This document shows positions 35,673-44,264 of a stretch of 64,000 nt of DNA, piece after piece. Positions within the stretch are counted from its first letter, which is position 1. Each line of letters starts with the position of its first letter. Both the position numbers and the translations under genes were made by a program. A model generated the notes under the pieces. That model was not told the DNA's origin. It saw only the letters and a program-made list of their open reading frames with translations, and ran no database searches. Source of the stretch: JAKZRT01 sp965247915 (lineage in GTDB: Bacteria; Pseudomonadota; Alphaproteobacteria; Rhodobacterales; Rhodobacteraceae); NCBI GenBank assembly GCA_965247915.1, contig OZ252048.1, positions 3,720,001 through 3,784,000 on the forward strand, read 5' to 3'.

Positions 35673-37382
35673 ATGAATTTGTCAAATCTTGCCCCAGTTC
35701 CCGAACTGTTCGTCTCGCACAACAGCGCACAAAAGCTGAAATCCGAGGCCGCCGATCTGCCGAGCTGGGACCTGACCCAGCGCCATATCTGCGATCTTGA
35801 GCTGTTGATGAACGGCGGTTTCAGCCCGTTGAAGGGGTTTCTGGGCCAGGCCGATTACGACAATGTCGTCGAGAATATGCGGCTGGCCGACGGCACATTT
35901 TGGCCGATGCCGGTGACGCTGGATGTCGCCCAGGCCTTTGCCGACACCGTCGAGCCGGGGCAAGACATCGCGCTGCGCGACCCCGAGGGGGTGATACTGG
36001 CGATCCTGTCGATCACCGACAAATGGACCCCCGACAAGTCGCGCGAGGCAAAAAAAGTCTTTGGCAGCAATGACATCGCGCATCCGGCGGTGAATTACCT
36101 TGAGCATGTTTCCGGCGAGGTCTGTCTCGGTGGCCACATCACCGGCATCCAGCCGCCGGTGCATTACGATTTTCGCGCCCGCCGCGACACGCCGAACGAA
36201 ATGCGCGCCTTTTTCCGCAAACTGGGCTGGCGCAAGATCGTGGCCTTTCAAACCCGCAACCCGCTGCATCGCGCGCATCAGGAACTGACCTTCCGCGCCG
36301 CGCGCGAGGCGCAGGCGAACCTGTTGATCCACCCGGTCGTCGGCATGACCAAACCCGGCGACATCGACCATTTCACCCGGGTGCGCTGTTACGAGGCGGT
36401 GCTGGACCAATACCCCCAGGCCACCACGCACCTTTCCCTTTTGCATCTGGCCATGCGCATGGGTGGCCCGCGCGAGGCGCTGTGGCACGGGCTGATCCGC
36501 AAGAACCATGGCTGCACGCATCTGATCGTCGGGCGCGACCATGCGGGGCCGGGCAAAAATTCGGCAGGCGACGATTTCTATGGTCCCTACGACGCGCAGG
36601 ACCTGTTCGCGCAGCACCAGGACGAGATGGGGATCGAAATGCTCCCCTTCAAACACATGGTCTATGTCCAGGACCGCGCCCAATATCAGCCCGCCGATGA
36701 AGTGGCCGAAGGCGCGACCGTGCTGGACATTTCCGGCACCGAACTCAGGCGCCGTCTGTCCGAGGGGCTGGATATTCCCGACTGGTTTTCCTTCCCCGAG
36801 GTCGTGGCCGAGCTCCGCAAATCGCGCCCGCCGCGCAGCCAGCAGGGGTTTACGGTGTTTTTCACCGGTTTTTCCGGGTCGGGCAAATCGACCATCGCCA
36901 ACGCGCTGTTGGTCAAGTTGATGGAAATGGGCGGTCGCCCGGTCACGCTTTTGGACGGCGACATTGTGCGCAAGAACCTCAGCTCGGAACTTGGATTTTC
37001 GAAAGCACACCGCGATCTGAACATCCGCCGCATCAGCTTTGTCGCCACCGAGATCACCAAGAACCGCGGCATCGCCATTTGCGCGCCAATTGCGCCATAC
37101 GCCACCACCCGCCGCATCGTGCGCGAAGAGATTGAAGCCTTCGGCGCCTTTGTCGAGGTCCACGTTGCCACCAGCATCGAAGAATGCGAACGCCGCGACC
37201 GCAAGGGGCTCTACCTTTTGGCGCGGGCCGGAAAGATCAAGGAATTCACCGGCATTTCAGACCCTTACGACGTTCCCGAATCGCCCGAACTGCGCCTGGA
37301 CACCGAATTGGTCGATGTCGACTATTGCGCGCAGCAGGTTCTGCTGAAGCTCGAACAGATGGGGCTGGTGGCCGGGAACTGA
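35673..37382 (+). CDS. Bifunctional sulfate adenylyltransferase / adenylylsulfate kinase
   Basis: Predicted 569-residue fusion that activates sulfate to APS and then PAPS. ATP sulfurylase (about 1-385) has QTRNPLHRAH at 193-202 and GRDHAGPG at 287-294. APS kinase (about 392-569) has P-loop GFSGSGKS at 399-406, DGD at 428-430 and ICAPIAPYATTRR. Start chosen at MNLSNLAPVPELF with GGAAAG upstream. The sulfurylase-first order is the form common in Rhodobacterales. Glycosyltransferase-like genes follow after 6 bp. Confidence 0.95.
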   Translation: MNLSNLAPVPELFVSHNSAQKLKSEAADLPSWDLTQRHICDLELLMNGGFSPLKGFLGQADYDNVVENMRLADGTFWPMPVTLDVAQAFADTVEPGQDIALRDPEGVILAILSITDKWTPDKSREAKKVFGSNDIAHPAVNYLEHVSGEVCLGGHITGIQPPVHYDFRARRDTPNEMRAFFRKLGWRKIVAFQTRNPLHRAHQELTFRAAREAQANLLIHPVVGMTKPGDIDHFTRVRCYEAVLDQYPQATTHLSLLHLAMRMGGPREALWHGLIRKNHGCTHLIVGRDHAGPGKNSAGDDFYGPYDAQDLFAQHQDEMGIEMLPFKHMVYVQDRAQYQPADEVAEGATVLDISGTELRRRLSEGLDIPDWFSFPEVVAELRKSRPPRSQQGFTVFFTGFSGSGKSTIANALLVKLMEMGGRPVTLLDGDIVRKNLSSELGFSKAHRDLNIRRISFVATEITKNRGIAICAPIAPYATTRRIVREEIEAFGAFVEVHVATSIEECERRDRKGLYLLARAGKIKEFTGISDPYDVPESPELRLDTELVDVDYCAQQVLLKLEQMGLVAGN

Positions 37383-37388
37383 TCGGAA

Positions 37389-38236
37389 ATGACCAGGCTC
37401 GTTGTATCTCTGACAACAATCCCGCCGCGTTTGCCGTTTATCGAACCGACGCTGATCGACCTGCTCGAACAGACCGCGGATATATCCGAAATCCGGGTTA
37501 ATATCCCCCTTGAATACCGGCGGTTTCCCAACGCTGAAATTGACATCCCGAAATTACCGCGCGGCATTACGGTTCGCCGAGTAGCGGAAGATTTCGGGCC
37601 AGCAACCAAGCTGTTGCCGACCCTTCAGGATTACCGGGATGACGACGTCGAGGTTATTGTATGCGATGACGACCAGTCGTACGCACCGGACTGGGCGCAG
37701 AAGTTTGTCGATGGTCGTTTGCGGATGGTCGTTTGCGCCAGCCCGATGCCTGTCTGGTTCAAAAAGGATACGATCTCGACCGTCGCCGGCCTGGCCTGCG
37801 GTACTTTCCCGCCAATCGCCGCGCGCCGCGCGCGCAGGTCCGTCGCAAAGGTCTGACCTACAGGTTTAGGCGCCTGACATCGCTGTTTCGGTACAAGGAT
37901 ACGCCCTTTGTGCGCGAAGGCTATCTGGACATCCTCGAAGGGCACCGCGGGTTCATGGTCCGGCCGCAATTCTTTCCCGAGGAAGTATTTGAGATTCCGG
38001 AAATCTTGTGGACCGTCGATGACCCCTGGCTGTCAGGCCACCTGACCCGAAACAAGATCCCGATCTGGCTTCTCATGTCACGCTTCCAGCACGAATCCCG
38101 TGGTGCGGCACATTTCAGCGAGCGACTGCATTCCTTCGTTCGCCTCGGCCATGATCGGGCCCGGGCGGACACCGCCTGCATCGAGTATTTCCGCAGCACC
38201 TATGGTATCTGGTCGGGTCCGGGCGAGCCATCGTGA
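37389..38236 (+). pseudogene. Glycosyltransferase-like protein, frameshifted by a 14-bp tandem duplication
   Basis: The N-terminal part reads MTRLVVSLTTIPPRLPFIEP and later VIVCDDDQSYAPDWAQKFVD, the start and DDD motif of a roseobacter glycosyltransferase-like family. A perfect 14-bp tandem duplication at 37,710-37,737 then shifts the frame, and translation would end at 37,856. Removing one copy joins it to the frame that continues RLRQPDACLVQKGYDLDRRR, RKGLTYRFRRL and HRGFMVRPQFFPEE to TGA at 38,236, a 277-residue protein. Either a recent mutation or an assembly error. Confidence 0.75.
37710..37737 (+). repeat. Perfect 14-bp tandem duplication inside glycosyltransferase gene
   Basis: GATGGTCGTTTGCG occurs twice head to tail without mismatch. 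Fourteen is not a multiple of three, so the duplication breaks the frame; deleting one copy restores it through to the natural stop. Confidence 0.95.
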
Positions 38237-38383
38237 TGCCCAGACCAAAGGGTTTGCAGCTTGTCATTTCGCTGACCACCGTGCCACCGCGATTTTCGGC
38301 ATTGGGTCCGGTCCTTGCGTCGCTCGCGGCGCCGCAAAATTGGCCGGCCTTCGGGGCGACCCGCGCGGCCAGCGGCCCCTTAA
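38236..38383 (+). pseudogene. Truncated paralogue of the upstream glycosyltransferase-like gene
   Basis: Starts MPRPKGLQLVISLTTVPPRF and continues LGPVLASLAA, clearly similar to MTRLVVSLTTIPPRLPFIEP of the gene before it, and the ATG overlaps that gene's stop (TGATG). Recognisable homology ends after about 40 residues, just before the end of the convergent DUF1150 gene. The frame runs on into that gene without family character. Only the 5' end of the paralogue remains. Confidence 0.6.
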
Positions 38384-38608
38384 TCAGTGGACGTTCACCG
38401 GAGACAGATCATTTTCTTTGGCCAGCTCGAAGGCAAGCCGCTTGTTGGGCACCAGGGCCAGTCGCTCGCCAGCCGCATTAGGGACCGCATAGATCTCGTC
38501 GGTATCGGGGATCAGGGCGCGCAATTCGTCCGGCAGATCGGCCACGGCCACCGCGCGCACATAAACGATGTTGCTGATATTCGCGCCAAAATTGAATTTG
38601 CTCTGCAT
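38384..38608 (-). CDS. DUF1150 family protein
   Basis: Predicted 74-residue protein. IVYVRAVAVADLPDELRALI and YAVPNAAGERLALVPNKRLA are the DUF1150 blocks, a domain nearly always found beside small heat-shock protein genes in Rhodobacterales. The function is unknown but a link to hsp20 is suggested by this pairing. It starts 4 bp after the hsp20 stop, so the two are probably one transcript. Confidence 0.88.
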   Translation of the reverse strand: MQSKFNFGANISNIVYVRAVAVADLPDELRALIPDTDEIYAVPNAAGERLALVPNKRLAFELAKENDLSPVNVH

Positions 38609-38612
38609 TTTC

Positions 38613-39032
38613 CTACCCCTTATTGGCGTTGATTCTTATGGTCTGCACGACCTGCTCGGGCTCGGCCCGGGTCAGGTCGATGTGCAGCAGACCGTTTTCC
38701 AGCCCCGCCGCTCCGACTTCGACCGCTTCGGCCAGCACGAACGACCGCTGAAACTGCCGGGCCGCGATGCCCCGGTGCAGAAACACCTTGTCGCCGCTGT
38801 CGTCGGCCTGGCGCCCGCGCACGACCAGCTGCCGGTCTTCGACGGTGATCGTCAGATCGTCTTCGCCAAACCCGGCAACAGCCAGGGTGATGCGATAGGA
38901 ATTTTCGCTCTTGGCCTCGATATTGAACGGCGGATAGCCGTCGCTGGCGGCCTTGGCGGTTCGTTCGACCAATCGTTCAAGTTGTTCAAAACCCAACAGA
39001 AACGGGTGCGAATCAAGGGTAAACTTCGTCAA
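38613..39032 (-). CDS. Small heat-shock protein, Hsp20/alpha-crystallin family
   Basis: Predicted 139-residue holdase chaperone. The N-terminus FTLDSHPFLLGFEQLERLVE precedes an alpha-crystallin domain about residues 35-125 (YPPFNIEAKSENSYRITLAV, then GFGEDDLTITVEDRQLVVRG, and GLENGLLHIDL). The start is probably TTG at 39032, since AAGGA lies seven bases upstream; a GTG two codons earlier is too close to that site. It is the first gene of the hsp20-DUF1150 unit. Confidence 0.88.
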   Translation of the reverse strand: MTKFTLDSHPFLLGFEQLERLVERTAKAASDGYPPFNIEAKSENSYRITLAVAGFGEDDLTITVEDRQLVVRGRQADDSGDKVFLHRGIAARQFQRSFVLAEAVEVGAAGLENGLLHIDLTRAEPEQVVQTIRINANKG

Positions 39033-39217
39033 CGACACGTCCTTGATAAAGCGAGCGTCATATCGGCCCCCGAAGGCAGCCATAATGTCAATATGGGGAA
39101 GCCTCCGTGCTGCTCCAAGGGCCTGTCCAGCAAGGCCTTTTGGCATTTTGTTGGAGGGAATCACCTAACCGGGCTATGATCGCCGGACAAGGCAACAGGA
39201 ACGTTGCGCAAAGAAAA

Positions 39218-39436
39218 ATGACCTTTATGCCAGAAATGGACAGCGAAGAAGTGCTAAGGGTTCGGCTTGGGGTGATGCGGCGCGAACACCGTGATTTGGA
39301 CGAAGCCATTCAGGCGCTCGAGGAAAAGGGGCGCAGCGATCAGCTGACCCTGCGCCGACTGAAAAAGCAGAAACTGGTCCTGAAAGACCGAATCGCCAAT
39401 GTCGAAGACCGACTGACCCCGGATATCATCGCCTGA
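39218..39436 (+). CDS. YdcH/DUF465 family small coiled-coil protein
   Basis: Predicted 72-residue helical protein. EEVLRVRLGVMRREHRDLDE followed by AIQALEEKGRSDQLTLRRLK and KQKLVLKDRI is the DUF465 pattern of two antiparallel helices. Function unknown. Two further in-frame ATG codons lie 9 and 18 bases downstream and could be the true start. Confidence 0.82.
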   Translation: MTFMPEMDSEEVLRVRLGVMRREHRDLDEAIQALEEKGRSDQLTLRRLKKQKLVLKDRIANVEDRLTPDIIA

Positions 39437-39552
39437 TCCGGGCGCGGCGCTGAGCGATATCTCACCATCGTGGCTCACGTGTCCGGTCCACCGGGTGATT
39501 GCGCGTGGCGCGCATGGCGCTATAGTCCGCGCCTCTGACTTCGGGGGCCGGA

Positions 39553-40038
39553 ATGGCGGACATTCATGTGGGAATTATCATGGGCAGCCAGTCCGACTGG
39601 GCGACCATGAAACACGCGGCCGAGGTGCTGGATGCGCTCGGCGTCGCCTATGAGACGCGCATTGTCTCGGCGCATCGCACCCCCGACCGCTTGTGGGAAT
39701 ACGGGCGGGCGGCGGCGGACCGGGGCTTGAAGGTCATCATTGCGGGTGCCGGCGGGGCCGCGCATCTGCCGGGTATGATGGCGTCGAAAACACGGGTGCC
39801 GGTCATTGGCGTCCCGGTGGAAACCCGCGCGCTTGGCGGCCTCGACAGCCTTTATTCCATCGTTCAGATGCCGCGCGGGTTTCCGGTGGCGACCATGGCC
39901 ATAGGCGAGACCGGGGCGGTGAACGCCGGTCTGCTGGCGGCCGCGATCCTTGCCACGTCAGACCCAGGCTTGGCCGACCGTCTTGACGCCTGGCGCGCCG
40001 CCCTTTCGGCCTCGGTCAAGGAAGCGCCCGAGGGATGA
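39553..40038 (+). CDS. purE: N5-carboxyaminoimidazole ribonucleotide mutase
   Basis: Predicted 161-residue class I PurE that converts N5-CAIR to CAIR in purine synthesis. Signatures: GIIMGSQSDWATMKHAAEVL, VSAHRTPDRLWEYGRAA with the catalytic His, and IIAGAGGAAHLPGMMASKT. Full family length. Its stop overlaps the start of the next gene (ATGA), which separates it from purK. Confidence 0.96.
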   Translation: MADIHVGIIMGSQSDWATMKHAAEVLDALGVAYETRIVSAHRTPDRLWEYGRAAADRGLKVIIAGAGGAAHLPGMMASKTRVPVIGVPVETRALGGLDSLYSIVQMPRGFPVATMAIGETGAVNAGLLAAAILATSDPGLADRLDAWRAALSASVKEAPEG

Positions 40039-40793
40039 GCCGCCTAGGGTTCATCGGCACCGGCGCCATCGCCACACCCATGATCCGGCACCTCGCCGCC
40101 AAGGGGTATGCCATCACCGCCACGCACCGCAACACCGACATATCCGCCGCGCTGGTCCGCGATTGCGGTATCGCCCTGGCCAGCCCGCAAGCGGTCATCG
40201 ACGCCGCGGATGTGGTCTTTCTCTGCCTGCGCCCGCAGGTGGCCGAAGCTGTCATTGACCCGCTCAGGTTCCGCGCCGAGCAGCGCATCGTCTCGGTCAT
40301 GGCGGCGGTGCCGCGTGCCCGGCTTGAAGCGCTCTGCGCACCCGCCGCCGATTTCGTCCAGACCATCCCGATGGAATATCTCGCGCTCGGCGGCTGCCCA
40401 CTGGCGGCCTACGGCGATCACGCCCTGCTGGCAGAATTCTTCGCGCCGGAAAACCCGGTGGTGCCGGTGGCCAGCGAAGACGCGCTGAACGCGCATTTCG
40501 CGATCTGCACGATGGTGTCCGGCTTTCTGGACCTGATGGCCACCGGCGCGGGCTGGCTGGGCGGGCAGACCGGCGATACGGACGCGGCGGAATTTTATGC
40601 AACCCAGTTGATCTCCGGCTACCTGGCCACCATGGAAAAAAACGGCGCAGGCAGCCTGATCCGCGAACGCGACGAACTGGCGACCGAGGCGACGCTGAGC
40701 CTGCAGTTGACCACCGCCCTGCGCACCGGCGGCGCGCATGAGGTGCTGGCAGAGGCGCTTGAAGCCATCGGTCAGCGGCTGGCGGGCGCGTGA
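40035..40793 (+). CDS. NAD(P)-binding reductase, ProC-like, between purE and purK
   Basis: Predicted 252-residue protein. The N-terminal Rossmann motif LGFIGTGAIATPMIRHLAAK and VVFLCLRPQVAEAVI resemble pyrroline-5-carboxylate reductase, and IPMEYLALGG replaces the usual MPNTP. The C-terminal half has a helical dimerisation-like region with the GFLDLMATGAGWLGGQTGDT block. It overlaps both purE (ATGA) and purK (GTGA), so the three form one tight unit. Whether it acts in purine metabolism or is a passenger is not known. Confidence 0.8.
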   Translation: MSRLGFIGTGAIATPMIRHLAAKGYAITATHRNTDISAALVRDCGIALASPQAVIDAADVVFLCLRPQVAEAVIDPLRFRAEQRIVSVMAAVPRARLEALCAPAADFVQTIPMEYLALGGCPLAAYGDHALLAEFFAPENPVVPVASEDALNAHFAICTMVSGFLDLMATGAGWLGGQTGDTDAAEFYATQLISGYLATMEKNGAGSLIRERDELATEATLSLQLTTALRTGGAHEVLAEALEAIGQRLAGA

Positions 40794-41863
40794 GCCGCGC
40801 CGCCCTGCCCCCGGGGTCGGTCATCGGCATCCTGGGCGGTGGTCAGCTGGGCCGGATGCTGGCGGTGGCGGCCTCGCGCCTGGGCCTCAGGTGCCACATC
40901 TACGACCCTTCGCCCGCGCCGCCTGCGGGGCAAGTGGCCGATAAATGCGTCCAGGGCACCTGGGATGATATCGCCGCTCTGGCGGCCTTTGCCCGCGACG
41001 TGGACGTGGTGACCTTTGAATTTGAGAACATCCCCGCCACAGCCCTTGACGCGCTGGAGGCCCACGCCCCGGTCCACCCGCCGCGCGCCGCCCTGGCGAT
41101 CAGCCAGGACCGGCTGGACGAAAAAACCTTTCTGCAAGGCCTGGGTCTGGTAACGGCCCGGTTCGCGCCGGTCGATGATGCGGCCTCGCTGGATGCGGCG
41201 CTGGATCAGATCGGGCGGCCCGCGATCCTGAAAACCCGGCGTCTGGGCTATGACGGTAAGGGTCAGGTGCGCATCGGCGCAGCCGACCACGCCGGTGCAG
41301 CGCTGGCGGCGATGCGCGGCGCGCCCGCGATTCTGGAAGGCCTGGTCGCCTTCACCCACGAGGTCTCGGTTATCGGTGCGCGCGGCAAAGACGGGGCGAC
41401 CGCCTGTTATGATCCAGGCGAAAATCTGCACGAGGGCGGGATCCTTCGCACCACGCGTGTGCCGGCCCGCCTGACCTCAGGCCAGCGCAGCGATGCTGTG
41501 TTATTGACCGCCAAGATCCTGACTGCGCTCGATTATGTCGGCGTGATCGGGGTCGAGATTTTTGTGACCCCCGATGGACTTGTAGTCAACGAATTCGCCC
41601 CGCGCGTGCATAATTCCGGCCACTGGACGCAAAATGGCGCTGCCATCGACCAGTTTGAACAACACATCCGCGCGGTCGCAGGATGGCCTTTGGGCCACGC
41701 CACGCGCCATTCAGACATCGAGATGGAGAACCTGATCGGCGACGACGTGCTGCGCGCCGACGCAATCGTCGCCGACGGCCAAAGCGCGCTGCATCTTTAC
41801 GGCAAGGCCGAAGTGCGCGAAGGCCGGAAAATGGGCCACATAAACCGGGTGTTGGGGCGCTGA
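40790..41863 (+). CDS. purK: 5-(carboxyamino)imidazole ribonucleotide synthase
   Basis: Predicted 357-residue ATP-grasp enzyme that makes N5-CAIR from AIR, bicarbonate and ATP. Visible blocks: IGILGGGQLGRMLAVAASRL, DVVTFEFENIP, ILKTRRLGYDGKGQ, VNEFAPRVHNSGHWT and HLYGKAEVREGRKMGHINRV. The start is GTG overlapping the upstream stop (GTGA). A clear terminator follows 62 bp after the stop. Confidence 0.95.
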   Translation: MSRAALPPGSVIGILGGGQLGRMLAVAASRLGLRCHIYDPSPAPPAGQVADKCVQGTWDDIAALAAFARDVDVVTFEFENIPATALDALEAHAPVHPPRAALAISQDRLDEKTFLQGLGLVTARFAPVDDAASLDAALDQIGRPAILKTRRLGYDGKGQVRIGAADHAGAALAAMRGAPAILEGLVAFTHEVSVIGARGKDGATACYDPGENLHEGGILRTTRVPARLTSGQRSDAVLLTAKILTALDYVGVIGVEIFVTPDGLVVNEFAPRVHNSGHWTQNGAAIDQFEQHIRAVAGWPLGHATRHSDIEMENLIGDDVLRADAIVADGQSALHLYGKAEVREGRKMGHINRVLGR

Positions 41864-41924
41864 TCCGCAATTATTGCGCCGCGTTGCACGCGTCGCCCCG
41901 GGGCGAGGGGTGAAGTGCGTGAAG

Positions 41925-41948
41925 AAATCGGTCCGGTGGACCGATTTT
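41925..41948 (+). terminator. Terminator of the purE-purK unit
   Basis: Perfect 10-bp stem AAATCGGTCC / GGACCGATTT with a 3-base loop and TTTT at its end. It is the first strong hairpin after purK on the plus strand. Confidence 0.75.
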
Positions 41949-42006
41949 AGCGCCGAACGACAGGGACCGACCCGTATCAGCGGCGCGCTTCGGTCGTGCA
42001 AAGCTC

Positions 42007-42027
42007 GATTTGTCCACTGGACAAATC
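42007..42027. terminator. Second hairpin downstream of purK
   Basis: Nine-base perfect stem GATTTGTCC / GGACAAATC with loop ACT. No T-run follows on the plus strand. It lies between the purK terminator and the IS110 end and could act for either strand. Confidence 0.5.
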
Positions 42028-42070
42028 GCCAGACGCTCTGCACCCCTCGCGCCCCCCGGAGCAACAGTGT

Positions 42071-43024
42071 TTATATTGCGTAGAATTTCTGATCGCGTTC
42101 CATTGCATTCAGGGTAACGACCATTTTTCGCATGACGGCGGTGATGGCCAGTTTGGGTGGTTTTCCTGCATCGACGAGCCGCTGGTAGAGGGCAGAGAAC
42201 GGGGTTCTTTTGGCGCGTGTCGCCGACAGCGCCGCCATGTAGAGGGTATTTCGCAGGTCTTTTCGCCCGCCGCGGCACACCCGTTTGCCACGCCAGCGAC
42301 CGCTTTGCCGCGCGAACGGTGCCACGCCGACCAGAGCGGCGATTTCCCCGCGTGTGACGCGGCCGAGCTCGGGAAGCCCGGCAATCATCGCCGCACTGGT
42401 GACCGCCCCGATCCCGGGAAGGCTGGTCAGGCGGCGGGCGCGATTGCGCCAGGCCGTGTCCGCTTCGATCAGGGCATTGATCTGCGCGTCCAGCGCCCTG
42501 ATATCGGCCTCCAACCGGGTCAGTGCGTGGCGGATCATGGCGCGGATATCTTCAAACGCGGCTTGTTTGAGCTGGCATTTTTCGGCAATGCGGCGGGTCA
42601 GAAGCGCCCGCCGTCGCGTGGTCAAAGCCTTGATGTAGCGCTGACCTGCTGGCTCATCGAGGCTTGGTGCGGGGCGCATCCGCTGGCCGAACAGCGCCAG
42701 AATATAGGCATCGATCCGGTCGGTCTTGGCCAGTTGCCCGCCTGCATAGGCGAATTGCCGGACCCGCTGGGGCAGCAGCCGCGCCACCGGAACTCCGGCG
42801 CCCTGAAGGGCCTCATACAGCGCCGATTCATAGCCGCCACTGGCCTCCAGAACGACGAGCTCAGGCGATGTTCCGGCCAACTTCTCAAGCAGCATCGCAT
42901 GGCCCTGCGGCGTGTTCGGCAAACTGAAATGACGCTCGCTGTCGCCCTGCAACAGGCAAATGTCCAGGCCGTCCCGCGAAATGTCGCATCCCGCGAAGTA
43001 AGGTGTTAAGGTCACGTTATCCAT
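42071..43024 (-). CDS. IS110-family DEDD transposase (recombinase), intact
   Basis: Predicted 317-residue recombinase. The RuvC-like DEDD residues are visible: D14 in AGCDISRDGL, E60 in VVLEASGGYE, D102 and D105 in KTDRIDAYIL. The C-terminal domain carries SLPGIGAVTSAAMIAGLPEL with the conserved serine region, then GVAPFARQSGRWRGKR. The start is ATG at 43024 or a GTG three codons later with AAGGA upstream. The frame is complete, so this copy could supply recombinase to the deleted second copy. Confidence 0.9.
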   Translation of the reverse strand: MDNVTLTPYFAGCDISRDGLDICLLQGDSERHFSLPNTPQGHAMLLEKLAGTSPELVVLEASGGYESALYEALQGAGVPVARLLPQRVRQFAYAGGQLAKTDRIDAYILALFGQRMRPAPSLDEPAGQRYIKALTTRRRALLTRRIAEKCQLKQAAFEDIRAMIRHALTRLEADIRALDAQINALIEADTAWRNRARRLTSLPGIGAVTSAAMIAGLPELGRVTRGEIAALVGVAPFARQSGRWRGKRVCRGGRKDLRNTLYMAALSATRAKRTPFSALYQRLVDAGKPPKLAITAVMRKMVVTLNAMERDQKFYAI

Positions 43025-43185
43025 CCTTATCTGCGGCCTTGGCGACAACAGCGCCGGGCCAGTCAACAGTTCGGTTTGGGTGGTTACCCAAGGGGCTGGG
43101 GACCCGGCTCCCAGACGACCTCAAAGCGGGTCAAGTATTTGCCGGCCTCCCGCCCGCCAACAAAATAGCAGACCGCGGACAGATA
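43025..43185 (-). ncRNA. Candidate bridge RNA region of IS110 copy 1
   Basis: Non-coding leader of about 160 bp upstream of the transposase, identical in both copies. In the IS110 group (for example IS621) this end encodes the bridge RNA that pairs with target and donor DNA. It contains an internal AAATACTT (minus strand, 43,133-43,140) that repeats the sequence at the left insertion junction, a plausible target guide, and a hairpin-prone GGGAGCCGGGTCCCCAGCCC block. No transcript evidence is available. Confidence 0.45.
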
Positions 43186-43339
43186 AGTATTTATGGAAGA
43201 ATGATGATTGACAGGAGGAGTTGACCCCATTTCTTGGCTTTGAGAAATATTTCGAGGCGAATCGAGGCAGCGCCCCTTGTCCTCGTATGTCTTGCGCTGC
43301 CTGCGGCGGTGCCCGGTCTGATCTGTGCGGAACCGGCGT

Positions 43340-44203
43340 TCAGCCCTCGGACAGAGCCCAGTCCCAATACATCTCGCGCACCCGGGCGGTGACCGGGCCG
43401 GATTGATAATGGGTGCCGTCGAATTCGGTGACCGGCGTCACTTTCATCATGTTGCCCGACATGAACACCTCGTCGGCGGCGCGGAAGTCGTCGAAATTCA
43501 GCACAGTCTCGTGCACCTCGATGCCCTCGGCGCGTAAGTTGGTCAGATGCCGCGCGCGCGTTATCCCGGCCAGGAACGTGCCGTTGGCTACGGGTGTGAA
43601 CACCGCGCCGTCGCGGACCATGAAAATGTTGGCCGTCGCTGTTTCGGCGACATTGCCCATGGCGTCAGCCACCAGAGCGTTGCCAAAGCCCCTGGCGCGG
43701 GCCTCGGCCAGCATGCGGGCGTTGTTGGGGTAAAGACATCCCGCTTTCGCATCGACCACCGCGTCTTCCAGCACCGGCCTGCGAAAGCGGGTTGTGGTCA
43801 GGGTCGTCGCCGCACCCGGCGCGGCCATGGGTATTTCTTCCAGGCATATGGCAAACCCGGTCTCGCCGGGCTTTGGCACCACGCCCAGATCGCCACCCTC
43901 CAGCGCCCAATACATCGGCCGGATATAGACCGCAGCCCCCGGTGCATAGCCTTTCAGCCCCGCGCGGATGATCGAAACCATTTCTTCGGCGGTGACCGTG
44001 GGTGTGATCATCAGCGCCTCGGCTGACCGGTTCACGCGGTCGCAATGGGCCGCCAGATCGGGGGCCACGCCCTCGAACCATCGCGCTCCGTCAAAAACCG
44101 TGGTGCCCAGCCACGACCCATGATCGGCGGCGCGCATAATCATCACATCGTCGTCGTGCCAAGTGCCCTGAAAAAAGGTGCGGATATTGGTGCCGGTTGC
44201 CAT
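43340..44203 (-). CDS. Branched-chain amino acid aminotransferase (class IV PLP)
   Basis: Predicted 287-residue PLP enzyme for transamination of Leu, Ile and Val. The Schiff-base lysine is K153 in VVDAKAGCLYPNNARM, and the PLP-phosphate region includes ETATANIFMVRDG and GNMMKVTPVTEF. HGSWLGTTVFDGARWFEG is the conserved N-terminal domain block. It is usually called IlvE-like; related D-amino-acid or ADC lyase functions cannot be excluded. The start was placed at MATGTNIRTFF. Confidence 0.88.
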   Translation of the reverse strand: MATGTNIRTFFQGTWHDDDVMIMRAADHGSWLGTTVFDGARWFEGVAPDLAAHCDRVNRSAEALMITPTVTAEEMVSIIRAGLKGYAPGAAVYIRPMYWALEGGDLGVVPKPGETGFAICLEEIPMAAPGAATTLTTTRFRRPVLEDAVVDAKAGCLYPNNARMLAEARARGFGNALVADAMGNVAETATANIFMVRDGAVFTPVANGTFLAGITRARHLTNLRAEGIEVHETVLNFDDFRAADEVFMSGNMMKVTPVTEFDGTHYQSGPVTARVREMYWDWALSEG

Positions 44204-44264
44204 TGTCGAGCCCTTTTCGGAACCCGGCGAACCTAGGCCGGAAGGCGCAAGGCGTCCAGAGGAC

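Larger units (their letters stand above)
42060..43187 (-). mobile_element. IS110-family element, copy 1 (full length)
   Basis: About 1.13 kb, transposase on the minus strand. The edges were set by comparing it with copy 2 at 54,675-55,601: sequence identity runs from AAATACTTATC at the transposase-proximal leader to GTTGCTCCGGGG after the transposase, and flanks differ outside. A CT dinucleotide is present at both junctions, as in IS621-type elements. There are no terminal inverted repeats. The leader is about 160 bp, the 3' non-coding end only about 10 bp. Confidence 0.85.

Noticed and set aside
37750..37760. Single-base loss in the A5 run as the cause of the glycosyltransferase frameshift
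   Set aside because: An extra A would also restore the frame, but the perfect 14-bp duplication just upstream explains the shift better and gives a more family-like junction.
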